A DNA stretch of 64,000 bases from Bog-532 sp963828445 (GTDB taxonomy: Bacteria > Actinomycetota > Actinomycetes > Streptosporangiales > Streptosporangiaceae). The stretch spans positions 62,001-126,000 of the forward strand of contig CAWHFP010000001.1 of NCBI GenBank assembly GCA_963828445.1, given 5' to 3'. Positions 17,891-25,923 of this stretch are shown piece by piece. Made by a program: the position numbers and the translations under genes. The first letter of the stretch is position 1. Each line of letters begins with the position of its first letter. Below the pieces are notes generated by a model, which was not told the origin of the DNA, did not search any database, and worked only from the letters and a program-made list of their open reading frames with translations.

Positions 17891-18643
17891 TCAGACGTGG
17901 GCGCCGGTGCCGGGGGGACGGGTCGCGGGGTTCTCGGCCTCGGGCTCTGGGGGAGGGGTGGGCTCGGGCTCGCCTGATTCCGGGGGGACGGGGCCGACCG
18001 CGGCCGCCAGGACCTGGGAGTTGGGGACCGACATCACCGAGTCGCCGGTGTCCAGGCGGATATAGGTGATGCCGATCTCGGTCACCGTGCCCTTCAGCTC
18101 GCCGCCCAGGGCCCCGGCCCGGAGCTGGATGTGGTCACCGACGTGAAAGGGCCGGGACAGCAGCAGGACCATGCCCGCGAAGATGTTGGACAGCGACTGC
18201 TGGGCCGCGATACCGAGCAGCACACTGGTCAGCGCGCCGCCCACCACCAGCTGGCCCACCGGCACCCGGCACAGCTGCAGGGTCAGCACCAGGGTGATGA
18301 TGATGCCGACCAGCAGGATCGCGTAGCGGACGATGGCCGCGTGGGCCGAGCCGAGGCGGGGCCGGAGAAAGTTCTGGGTCTTACCGGAGATGCCCAGCAC
18401 CGCGATGATGGCCAGCACGCAGAACACCACCGCCAGCGCGTAGGCGATGATCGTGGGCAGCTGGCTGATGGTCTGCTGGGCCACGGTTTTGAAGATCTGG
18501 GCCGCGTTGTGGGACACGACAGCAGCGGCGATCGCCAGCACGAGGGCGATCGACTCCTTCCACGGTCGTGTCTTCTCTTTCACCCGGGCCATCTGCATGC
18601 TCAGCTCGTGAAGGTCATAGGTACGTTCGTCGCTCCGCACCAC
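17891..18643 (-). CDS. small-conductance mechanosensitive channel, MscS family
   Basis: 250-aa MscS-like channel that releases solutes under osmotic downshock. An N-terminal cytosolic stretch is followed by about four membrane helices. The pore-lining helix region ALTSVLLGIAAQQSLSNIFAGMVLL and the beta domain start LLSRPFHVGDHIQL, GTVTEIGITYIRL and VPNSQVL are all characteristic. The short Pro/Glu-rich tail is atypical and the alpha-beta C-domain is absent, so this is a compact version. GTG 18643 has GGAGGG 9 nt upstream. Confidence 0.92.
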   Translation of the reverse strand: MVRSDERTYDLHELSMQMARVKEKTRPWKESIALVLAIAAAVVSHNAAQIFKTVAQQTISQLPTIIAYALAVVFCVLAIIAVLGISGKTQNFLRPRLGSAHAAIVRYAILLVGIIITLVLTLQLCRVPVGQLVVGGALTSVLLGIAAQQSLSNIFAGMVLLLSRPFHVGDHIQLRAGALGGELKGTVTEIGITYIRLDTGDSVMSVPNSQVLAAAVGPVPPESGEPEPTPPPEPEAENPATRPPGTGAHV

Positions 18644-18737
18644 TTACGGCAGCCCTCCTTGGTCTCGGCGGGGCGAAAACTGTCCCGCCTACGCTACCGG
18701 GACCAAGGAGGAGCTACCGGGTGCCCCCGGATACGCG

Positions 18738-18772
18738 ACCGGTCCCGGAGACGCGGGGTCTCCGGGACCGGT
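18738..18772 (-). terminator. terminator of the acetate transporter gene
   Basis: ACCGGTCCCGGAGAC and its exact complement form a 15-bp stem with a 5-nt loop, 25 bp past the minus-strand stop at 18798. No T-run. Confidence 0.7.
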
Positions 18773-18797
18773 GCCGCTGGGCAGGCGAGTTGCTGAT

Positions 18798-19436
18798 TCA
18801 GCCGAGCAACGGCCGGCCAACCGGGAGCCTGAGGCGCCCGGCCATGCCGTTGGACACGCCCGCGGCCGAGGTGTACCAGGCCACCAGCGCGGTGACGATG
18901 CCGATGTAGCCGCCGGCCTTGGTCAGGCCCGAGCTGTTGGTGAAGCCGCCGATGAACAGCACGATCTCGGTGATCTCCAGGGTCAGGAAGACCAGGAACA
19001 CGGCCGCCGTCGTCTGGGTGCTCATCAGCAGCATGTAGGTGTTGAAGATGGCGAACGCGAGCAGGATCCAGGCCAGGTCGTGGTTGGCCACGGCCGGGTC
19101 CTTGATGGTCGGGGCGACCAGTCTGGCCCACAGGGCGAGGCCGATCCAGAATCCGCCGTAGGTGGAGAAGGCGGTCGAGCCGAACACGTTCTTGTTCCGG
19201 AATTCCCACATGCCGGCGAGCAGCTGGCAGAGGCCGCCATAGGCGAAGGCATAACCCAGCCACGCGTCTCCGCTGGCCTTTGTCATCCAGCCCGCATTGA
19301 AGGCTGACAGCAAGAATGTGGTCAGGGCGAAAGCGGCCAGGCCGAGCGGAGCTGGGTCGGCGATGGGCGATACCGCCACCTCCGTCGAAGCGGCGCGCTC
19401 GTCCGCCGCGGTGATGCGATCGTCGTTGACGCTCAC
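18798..19436 (-). CDS. acetate uptake transporter, GPR1/FUN34/SatP family
   Basis: Six-helix monocarboxylate (acetate/succinate) transporter of 212 aa. The family motif near the start of helix 1 reads DPAPLGLAAFALTTFLLSAFNAG, a variant of NPAPLGL; later segments include AFAYGGLCQLLAGMWEF and FGSTAFSTYGGFWIGLAL. GTG 19436 is preferred to ATG 19442 because GGAGG then stands 7 nt upstream; the ATG would be almost on top of it. Confidence 0.93.
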   Translation of the reverse strand: MSVNDDRITAADERAASTEVAVSPIADPAPLGLAAFALTTFLLSAFNAGWMTKASGDAWLGYAFAYGGLCQLLAGMWEFRNKNVFGSTAFSTYGGFWIGLALWARLVAPTIKDPAVANHDLAWILLAFAIFNTYMLLMSTQTTAAVFLVFLTLEITEIVLFIGGFTNSSGLTKAGGYIGIVTALVAWYTSAAGVSNGMAGRLRLPVGRPLLG

Positions 19437-19771
19437 GGTCATCCCTCCTGGAGAAGGAAGGCGCGTCCGGCCCAGCGGCGTGGCCGTGGGCTGATGGGCG
19501 GCCATTCGAAACAAGGACGCGCGCTGCCCCAGGACGGCACGATCACACCCGCTGGCGGCACCGGCGTATCCCTTTTTCTCGGTCCCACCTGGATCAGCAG
19601 AACCAGGTGAAATATTTGCCCTGAGCGTAACGCTCCCGGCCCCCGGTCCGCGATACCCCGGAGCGACGTGTTTTCCGCGGCGGGTAACGATATGACCCGG
19701 CTTGCCGGAATTCATTGTGCATCGATTGCAGGCGATCACCGGGGCTGGGCCGTGCCCATCTGATAAATCGA
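19437..19771. other. 335-bp upstream region of the acetate transporter gene
   Basis: No gene seen. It holds a perfect 7-bp inverted repeat CACCTGG (19586-19592) and CCAGGTG (19603-19609) with a 10-nt spacer. This is a candidate operator or hairpin about 150 bp upstream of the transporter start. The AT-richer end (19740-19790) includes the 3' end of the channel gene. Confidence 0.5.
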
Positions 19772-21484
19772 TTAAACAGTGAGTGAGTACGTACCGGCCG
19801 GAGGTGGGCCCACCAGGCCAGCGCCGGCCGTTAAGGGGGCCTGGGGCTGGTTGCGGGCCAGGGTCCGGCCCAGGCCGGCCCGGGTGGCCAGCACCAGCAG
19901 GCGGTCGTGGGGCTCGATCCGGTAGTCCCGGTCCAGAGACCAGTCGAAGCTGTCGGTGTTGTGGCGCCGGACGGCCAGGATGTGCGCCTGGCCCGGATGC
20001 TGAGCCGCTTCGATGGGCTGGCCGGCCAGTTCCGCGTCCGGCTCGACCAGGACGTCGGCGATGAGCAGGACGTGCCGGCCGACCGGGATCGTCCGCAGCA
20101 CCTGGTGTTCCAGCATGGCCGCGGCGAAGGCCGGCGCGGCCAGGTACGACACGCTGCGGGAGACCGTGTTGCCGACCATCTTCTGCACCCGTTCGGCCAG
20201 GTCGTCGTCGTACAGCCGCAGCACGATGCGCAGATCGGCCCGGAGCGCGCGAGCGTGCAGCGCCGCCTCCAGGTTGACCTCATCGCTGCTGGTCACCGAG
20301 ACCAGGGCGATGCTCGACCGCAGGCTGGCCGCGCGCAGCGTCTCCTCCCGGTGGATCTCGCCGACGACCACCGGCACGCCCAGGCGGCGGGCGAACGCGA
20401 CCCCGGGCGCCTTCGGGTCACGGTCGATGGCCACCACCGGCACCCCCAGGTCGTGCAGCTGGGCCACGACCAGCGTGCCCACGTTGCCCAGGCCGACCAC
20501 GATCACGTGACCGCTGGTGGCGGGGGGCCGGGACCGGATCGAGCCGGTCAGCCGGGCCCCGACCACCAGGGCGGTCACGAACGGCACGAACACCAGGCCG
20601 TCGAACGTGAGCAGGATCTGCGCCACCTTCTCGGCGCCGCCCGCGGCCGGGTTGGTCAGCGCCGCGCCCGCCGCGTCCAGCATGGTCAGGTACAGCGCCG
20701 TCGTCCAGGCGTAGCCGGTGGCCGCGAGCAGCAGGCAGAACCCGGCCACCAGCACCGCGAACAGGACGGCGAAGCCCAGGCCGAGCTTGTGCCAGAGCAG
20801 CCCGCGCAGCTTGCGCAGCACCACTCCCAGCGGGTCGCGGCGGCGCAGTGGATCGCGGGGCGTCCCGTCCGCGATGGCCAGCACCAGGTCATCGGCGTTC
20901 TGCCCGTCGGGCGGCATCAGCACCGGCCCGCGGGCGGTGGTGGTGGCCAGCCCGCACAGCACCTGGGCCGGGTCGGCCGCGCCGCGCAGCGTCACGTACA
21001 GGGTCTTCCCGGACACCCGCACGTGGCTCGGAGCCGGCTCTCCTAAAGCGGCGGCCACGAACGACGGCGCCGACATCGAGGTGCCGACCAGCACCGCGCA
21101 GTCCGGGAAGAACGCGCGGACCTGCTCACCCAGCCCGGGGCTGAACACCGCCAGCACCAGCCGGATGTCGGGGTTCAGCTCGCGGGCCCGCAGCGCCGCG
21201 TGGAAGTTGCCCACGTCGTCCTGGCGCAGCAGGGCCAGCGCCCGGGCCGAGGTGATCTGCGCGTCGGTGAACGCCTGGCTGGTCAGCTCGGTCCGCTCGA
21301 TGACCCGGGTCCCGGGCAGCCGGTCGATGTCCGGGCCCAGGCCCTGCCGCCTGGACGGCAGAACGGCGGTGACCCGCTCCCGGTACCGGGTGGTGAGCTC
21401 CTGGGTCACGCGGAACGCCAGCATGTCGTCGCCGCACACGATGAGATGGCCCTCGGGGGCGCGAAACCGCGCAACGGGTGGCAT
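19772..21484 (-). CDS. ion channel-like protein with two TrkA-N (RCK) domains
   Basis: 570 aa. An N-terminal TrkA-N Rossmann domain (GHLIVCGDDMLAFRVTQEL) and a linker are followed by two or three membrane helices (~240-330). A second TrkA-N domain (GHVIVVGLGNVGTLVVAQLH, AIDRDPKAPGV) and a TrkA-C region (ELAGQPIEAAQHPGQAHILA) complete it. The RCK-membrane-RCK plan recalls CASTOR/POLLUX or K+ channels, but the pore region has no TVGYG filter (YLTMLDAAGAALTNPAAGGAEK), so ion selectivity is uncertain. RCK domains usually gate by NAD(H), Ca2+ or nucleotide binding. Confidence 0.82.
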   Translation of the reverse strand: MPPVARFRAPEGHLIVCGDDMLAFRVTQELTTRYRERVTAVLPSRRQGLGPDIDRLPGTRVIERTELTSQAFTDAQITSARALALLRQDDVGNFHAALRARELNPDIRLVLAVFSPGLGEQVRAFFPDCAVLVGTSMSAPSFVAAALGEPAPSHVRVSGKTLYVTLRGAADPAQVLCGLATTTARGPVLMPPDGQNADDLVLAIADGTPRDPLRRRDPLGVVLRKLRGLLWHKLGLGFAVLFAVLVAGFCLLLAATGYAWTTALYLTMLDAAGAALTNPAAGGAEKVAQILLTFDGLVFVPFVTALVVGARLTGSIRSRPPATSGHVIVVGLGNVGTLVVAQLHDLGVPVVAIDRDPKAPGVAFARRLGVPVVVGEIHREETLRAASLRSSIALVSVTSSDEVNLEAALHARALRADLRIVLRLYDDDLAERVQKMVGNTVSRSVSYLAAPAFAAAMLEHQVLRTIPVGRHVLLIADVLVEPDAELAGQPIEAAQHPGQAHILAVRRHNTDSFDWSLDRDYRIEPHDRLLVLATRAGLGRTLARNQPQAPLTAGAGLVGPPPAGTYSLTV

Positions 21485-21606
21485 GCGGTGATCTTAGCGA
21501 CGAGCCGCCCGGACCCCCACGCTGCGGTACAGGCCACACTGACGCCCGGCCAGGCAGCGGGTATGCTTATTTGTTACATGGGTCGAGCTACGGGAAGGCC
21601 CGGGAT

Positions 21607-22077
21607 ATGACGTCAGACGGCGGGATTCGTGCATCCGACCACGACCGGGAAAGCACGGTCGAGGTGCTCCGGGAGGCGTTCACGGCTGGCCGGCTGACCC
21701 TGGACGAGTTCGACGAGCGGACCACGTCGGCTTACGCCTCGAAGACCTGGGGCGACCTGCGCACGCTGACCGAGGACCTGCCGGCCGAGCCCAAGCTGGG
21801 TGCCGACCTCCAGCCGTCCGGGCCCAAGCCGGAGATGGTCGGGCCGCCCCGGCCGCAGTCCTACCGGCCCCCGTTCATCCCGCTGCTGCCGATCGCGCTG
21901 GTGTGGCTGGTCATCGCGGCCGCCGCGCACACCTCGGCGGTGGTGATCCCGATTGTCATGCTGTGCCTGATCTCGGTGCGGCTATTCGGCTGGCGCCGCC
22001 GCCGTCCATCCGGCCCGAAACCCCCGCAATCGTCGTTACATTCGCCGAACGGTAACGGGCACCCAGCGGGCCGGTAA
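21607..22077 (+). CDS. DUF1707 domain membrane protein
   Basis: 156 aa. The N-terminal ~55 residues are a DUF1707/SHOCT-like domain (IRASDHDRESTVEVLREAF, GRLTLDEFDERTTSAYASKT), common in actinobacteria and of unknown function. A proline-rich linker leads to one or two hydrophobic helices (LPIALVWLVIAAAAH, VVIPIVMLCLISVRLFGW) and a basic tail. ATG 21607 is chosen because homology begins at MTSDGGIRASD; GGGAAGG lies upstream. Divergent from the channel gene. Confidence 0.85.
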   Translation: MTSDGGIRASDHDRESTVEVLREAFTAGRLTLDEFDERTTSAYASKTWGDLRTLTEDLPAEPKLGADLQPSGPKPEMVGPPRPQSYRPPFIPLLPIALVWLVIAAAAHTSAVVIPIVMLCLISVRLFGWRRRRPSGPKPPQSSLHSPNGNGHPAGR

Positions 22078-22342
22078 ACCGGGGATAGCCGAGATATCGC
22101 GCAAAGTTCACCTCCGGTGTGCTGTCGGTCATAACGCCTGAGGGTTTGCTGAATAAGCGCACAGAATCGAACCTGCATGCGACCCGCGGCGGCGAAATCT
22201 AGTAGCGTCGGCAGCGGGAATCAGTGGTCGTATGGAGACCGCGGGCCCACGCTCCGGCCGATGATTTCCGGACCGGATGTCAACCCGGGCGTTACACGGA
22301 AGTGACGCCACGCGACACGTCACGTGATCAACGGGAGACCTG

Positions 22343-23830
22343 TTGACTGATGCGACCGCTCGGGGGCGGCTGGCCGCGCCCGTGCGCTGGGCCGGACGGC
22401 TGATCGCGGCGCATCGCTGGTTCGCGATCGTGCTCGCCCTGGCCGTGGCCCTCCGGCTCGTGGTCATGCTGGGTTACCCGCCGATCCTGTGGTTCAACGA
22501 CTCCTACAACTACGTCACCGACGCGGTCACCAAGACCCCTGACGTGGTGCGGTCCAACGGGTATCCGCTGGTGCTGTGGCTGCTGCTGCCGTTCCACAGC
22601 CTGACCCTGGTCGCGGCCCTGCAGGCCCTGATGGGGCTGGCCATGGGAGTGGGCATCTACGCGGTACTGCGCCGCCGCGGGCTGCCCTGGTGGGGTGCGA
22701 CGCTGCCCGCCCTGCCGGTGCTGTTCGACGTGTACGAGCTCCTGCTGGAGCACATGGTCATGTCGGACGTGCTGTTCACCTTCCTGATCACGGCGGCGCT
22801 GGTCGTGCTGTGCTGGTCGGACCAGCCGTCGCTGCTCACCTGCGCGCTCGTGGGCCTGGTGATCGGCTTCGCGGCCATCGTCCGGGCCGTGGGGGAGCCG
22901 CTGCTGATCGTGGTGGCCGTCCTGCTGCTGGCCCGCCGGGTGAACTGGAAGCGCACCGCGGCCATGCTGGTCGTCGGCTTGCTGCCGATCGCCGGCTACA
23001 TGGCCTGGTATCACAGCTTCTACGGCCAGTACGCCCTGGACACCTCGAGCGGCACGTTCCTGTACAGCCGGGTCAGCACGTTCGCCCAGTGCGCCAAGAT
23101 GCCCCACCTGGCCGGCGACCTGAGGGTCCTGTGCGACCCCAAACCGCCGTCCCAGCGGTCCAGCTCCCAGGAATACCTGTGGGACACGACCACGCCGCTG
23201 TACCGGCTGACCAAGGGCAACAACTTCACCGAGCAGGCCAACAGCCTGGCCGGCAAGTTCGCCAAGGCGGCCATCCTGGCCCAGCCCGGGGACTACGTGG
23301 CCGACGTGTGGGACGACACCATGCACACGTTCACCTGGGACCGCAGCCAGTCCGACCTGACCGGGTCCGGGCCGTCGTACCAGTTCCGCGCCACCGTGGA
23401 CCCCATGCCCTGGTGGGCCAACTACTACCCCGAGGACAAGGCCGCGCTGATCCGGTACGGCGGCCCGGCCGAGGGCCAGCCGACGGTGGTCAAGCCCTGG
23501 TCCAGCATCATCCAGGGCTACCAGAACGTGTTCTACCTGCGCGGGACCATGCTGGGGGTAATCCTGGCCATCGGGCTGGGCGGCGCGGTGCTCCGGTGGC
23601 GGCGCTGGGGTGGCCTCACCCTGCTGCCGTGGGCGGTGGGCCTGGTGCTGGTGGTGCTGCCCCCGATGACCTCAGGCTTCAGCTACCGCTACGTGCTGGC
23701 CGCCGTGCCCGCGGCCTGCCTCGCCGCCGGGCTGGCCTGCACCCGGGAGCCACGCCGCTCCCGCAAGGCCGTCGCCGTGGCCGTGGCCGCCCGCCAGCAG
23801 GACGAGGAACGCGCCCCCGCCACCAGCTGA
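22343..23830 (+). CDS. GT-C-like integral membrane glycosyltransferase
   Basis: 495 aa with roughly ten membrane helices. An early loop has the acidic motif FNDSYNYV after the first helix, as in GT-C enzymes (PMT/ArnT/mannosyltransferase type) that use polyprenyl-phosphate sugars. A large extracytoplasmic domain (~225-390) rich in aromatic residues precedes the last helices. The TTG start at 22343 is inferred from GGGAG about 7 nt upstream and the lack of an alternative in-frame ATG. Substrate unknown; cell-envelope glycan or protein O-glycosylation is typical. Confidence 0.7.
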   Translation: MTDATARGRLAAPVRWAGRLIAAHRWFAIVLALAVALRLVVMLGYPPILWFNDSYNYVTDAVTKTPDVVRSNGYPLVLWLLLPFHSLTLVAALQALMGLAMGVGIYAVLRRRGLPWWGATLPALPVLFDVYELLLEHMVMSDVLFTFLITAALVVLCWSDQPSLLTCALVGLVIGFAAIVRAVGEPLLIVVAVLLLARRVNWKRTAAMLVVGLLPIAGYMAWYHSFYGQYALDTSSGTFLYSRVSTFAQCAKMPHLAGDLRVLCDPKPPSQRSSSQEYLWDTTTPLYRLTKGNNFTEQANSLAGKFAKAAILAQPGDYVADVWDDTMHTFTWDRSQSDLTGSGPSYQFRATVDPMPWWANYYPEDKAALIRYGGPAEGQPTVVKPWSSIIQGYQNVFYLRGTMLGVILAIGLGGAVLRWRRWGGLTLLPWAVGLVLVVLPPMTSGFSYRYVLAAVPAACLAAGLACTREPRRSRKAVAVAVAARQQDEERAPATS

Positions 23831-23847
23831 CGGGCCCGCCCCCCGGG

Positions 23848-23869
23848 CCCGGGGGCCTCCGCCCCCGGG
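23848..23869. terminator. hairpin between convergent genes
   Basis: CCCGGGGGC and GCCCCCGGG form a 9-bp stem with a 4-nt loop, between the glycosyltransferase-like gene and pgl, which converge here. Followed by the palindrome CTAGCGCTAG. Confidence 0.65.
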
Positions 23870-23876
23870 GCTAGCG

Positions 23877-24659
23877 CTAGTGCGCGTGGCTGCGGTCGAT
23901 GCCCGAGGGCACCTTGGCCGCCGCCTCCGTGTCGAGCAGGAACAACGTGCGCTGGCGGCCGCGGGCGGCCACCGCCGGGACCTGCTTGGGGCCGACGTCG
24001 TCGGACAGCGCCAGCGAGACCGCGCCCGCCTTCTCCGCTCCGGCGGCCAGGATCCAGACTTCCCGGGCGGCGGTGATCGCCGGGAAGGTCAGCGAGATCC
24101 GGGTCGGCGGTGGCTTGGGCGCGCCGCGGACCGCCACCACCGAGCGCTCGTCGTACAGCGCGGGCATTTCCGGGAACAGCGAGGCGACGTGGCCCTCGGG
24201 GCCGATGCCGAGCAGCATGATGTCGAACGCCGGGACCGGGCCGTGGTCCTCCGGCTTGGCCGCCCGGGCCAGCTCGGCCGCGTAGCGGTCGGCGGCCGCC
24301 TCCGGGTCGTCCCCGTCCGGGCCGTTGGACGGCGCCATCGGGTGCACCCGGGCCGGGTCCACGTCCACGTGGTCGAGCAGGGCCTCGCGGGCCCCGGTCT
24401 CGTTCCGCTCGGGGGAGCCCTCGGGCTCGAACCGCTCGTCGCCCCACCAGATGTCGACGTGCCGCCAGTCGACCGCGTCCCGGGCCGGGGCGGCGGCCAG
24501 CTCGGCCAGGACCGCGGTGCCGATCCCGCCGCCGGTCAGCACCAGCGACGCCGACCCGCGCGTGGTCACCGCGTCGACCAGGCGGGTGACCAGCCGGGCC
24601 GCGGCCGCCTTGGCCAGCAGGCCGGCGTCCCGGTGGATGATGACTTCCGGCGCGCTCAT
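23877..24659 (-). CDS. pgl: 6-phosphogluconolactonase
   Basis: Hydrolyses 6-phosphogluconolactone to 6-phosphogluconate in the oxidative pentose phosphate pathway; 260 aa, family length. Motifs: SLVLTGGGIGTAVLAEL (phosphate binding), WWGDERF, NETGAREALL and LLGIGPEGHVASLFPE. It ends the tkt-tal-zwf-opcA-pgl run. Its 5' leader carries interspersed repeat B, whose hairpin lies 28 bp before ATG 24659. Confidence 0.96.
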   Translation of the reverse strand: MSAPEVIIHRDAGLLAKAAAARLVTRLVDAVTTRGSASLVLTGGGIGTAVLAELAAAPARDAVDWRHVDIWWGDERFEPEGSPERNETGAREALLDHVDVDPARVHPMAPSNGPDGDDPEAAADRYAAELARAAKPEDHGPVPAFDIMLLGIGPEGHVASLFPEMPALYDERSVVAVRGAPKPPPTRISLTFPAITAAREVWILAAGAEKAGAVSLALSDDVGPKQVPAVAARGRQRTLFLLDTEAAAKVPSGIDRSHAH

Positions 24660-24673
24660 GATGCTGTGTTCCC

Positions 24674-24768
24674 CGCTCGCTTCCGGGCCGCCTGAAGGCG
24701 GCTCCTTCCCTCGTCGCTCGTTCCTCGCTCCTCAGTCCAGTCGCCGCCGCGGCCCTCTCGCTCGCTCA
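24674..24768 (-). repeat. interspersed repeat B, copy 1 (5' leader of pgl)
   Basis: About 95 bp matching 49184-49298. In the minus-strand sense it runs from the opcA stop to 15 bp before the pgl start. Shared plus-strand words are GGCCGCCTGAAGGCGGC, CCTTCCCTCGTCGCTCG, TTCCTCGC, CTCCTCAGTCCAG and CGCCGCCGCGGCC. It contains the hairpin GCCGCC-TTCA-GGCGGC (24687-24702). The copies differ mainly by two short insertions in the GCTCG-rich part. Confidence 0.85.
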
Positions 24769-25890
24769 TGATTCCTGGATCTCCTGCTCGGCTTCCACGC
24801 CCGTTTCCCCCTCGTCGGCGTTCATGGACTCGGTGGCGGCGGCGTCGGCGTCCTGCGGGGCCGGCTCGTCGCCGGCGGCGGGCTCGTCCACCGGGTAGCC
24901 GGTCGCGGCCTGCTCGGCGGCCACGTTCTTCGCGATCTGGGCCGTCGAGGGCGCGGCCAGCGTGAACGTGTCGCCCTCGCCGTCGGTGCGGCGGTCGTTG
25001 AACAGCCACTCCAGCGATTCGGCGTAGACGTCGTCCGGGTCCAGCCGGCGCAGCTCCTCGGCCAGCAGTTCGGCCTGGTCCCGGCGGTGCAGGGCCACCC
25101 GCCGGTCCGGCTCACCGGTCCGGGACAAGGTGGCGGTGCGGCCGTCGTGCCGGGAGATGCCGATCTGGCCGCGCTCGGTGTCGAACCTGACGTCGGTGAT
25201 GCCGGGGCCGGCCGACACGCCGCGGTCAACCGGGATGCCGATCCGGACCGACAGCCAGGCGGCCAGGATGTCGCCGCTCGGGTTGCCCGCCTCGGCCAGC
25301 ACCTCGGCCCGGGTCACCCGGGGGTGCGGCACATCGAACGTGGCCGCCAGCAGCGTGCGCCAGGGGGTGAGCCGGGTCCAGCTGAAGTCGGTGTCGCCCG
25401 GCTTGTAGCTCCGGGCCAGGGTGCCCAGCGTGTGCTGGGCCTCGTCCTCGAACGCGGTGTCGGTGACCCGCCGCTGGGCCAGGGCCCCCAGCGGGCTCTC
25501 CGACGGCGCGCCGGGCGGCCGTCCCGGCCACCAGGTCACCACGGGCACGTCCGGCACCAGCAGGGGCGCCACCACCGAATCCGCGTGCTGGCCCAGCGGC
25601 CCGTACATGCGCAGCAGCACGGTCTCCCCGGGACTGCCCTCGCCGACCCGGATCTCGGCGTCCAGCCGTGACTCGGCGTTGGGGCGGCGGGTGATCACCC
25701 CCAGCACCCGGCACGGGTGCTCCCGGCCCGCCTGGTTGGCGGCCCGCATCGCGTCGTACTGGGCGGCCTCGTCGGTCTCCACGACCAGCGTGAGCACCAT
25801 GCCCAGGGCGGCCCCGCCGAGACGGCTGCGGGCGTCGGTCAGCGCCTCGGCGATCGCGCCGGTGCTGGTGTCGGTCAGGTCGATCGTCAT
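24766..25890 (-). CDS. opcA: glucose-6-phosphate dehydrogenase assembly protein OpcA
   Basis: 374-aa actinobacterial/cyanobacterial protein needed for full activity of Zwf; it binds and allosterically activates the dehydrogenase. Typical blocks are CRVLGVITRRPNAESRLDAE, VVAPLLVPDVPVVTWWPGRP and DFSWTRLTPWRTLLAATFD. The C-terminal ~60 residues are acidic and low-complexity. It follows zwf after 33 nt on the same strand. Confidence 0.96.
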   Translation of the reverse strand: MTIDLTDTSTGAIAEALTDARSRLGGAALGMVLTLVVETDEAAQYDAMRAANQAGREHPCRVLGVITRRPNAESRLDAEIRVGEGSPGETVLLRMYGPLGQHADSVVAPLLVPDVPVVTWWPGRPPGAPSESPLGALAQRRVTDTAFEDEAQHTLGTLARSYKPGDTDFSWTRLTPWRTLLAATFDVPHPRVTRAEVLAEAGNPSGDILAAWLSVRIGIPVDRGVSAGPGITDVRFDTERGQIGISRHDGRTATLSRTGEPDRRVALHRRDQAELLAEELRRLDPDDVYAESLEWLFNDRRTDGEGDTFTLAAPSTAQIAKNVAAEQAATGYPVDEPAAGDEPAPQDADAAATESMNADEGETGVEAEQEIQES

Positions 25891-25923
25891 CGTTGCTTCT
25901 CCTGGCTCCCGGTCGATGCGCGG

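Noticed and set aside
24674..24768. Insertion sequence or MITE with a transposase source
   Set aside because: No terminal inverted repeats or target duplications could be defined and no transposase is in the window; called an interspersed repeat only.
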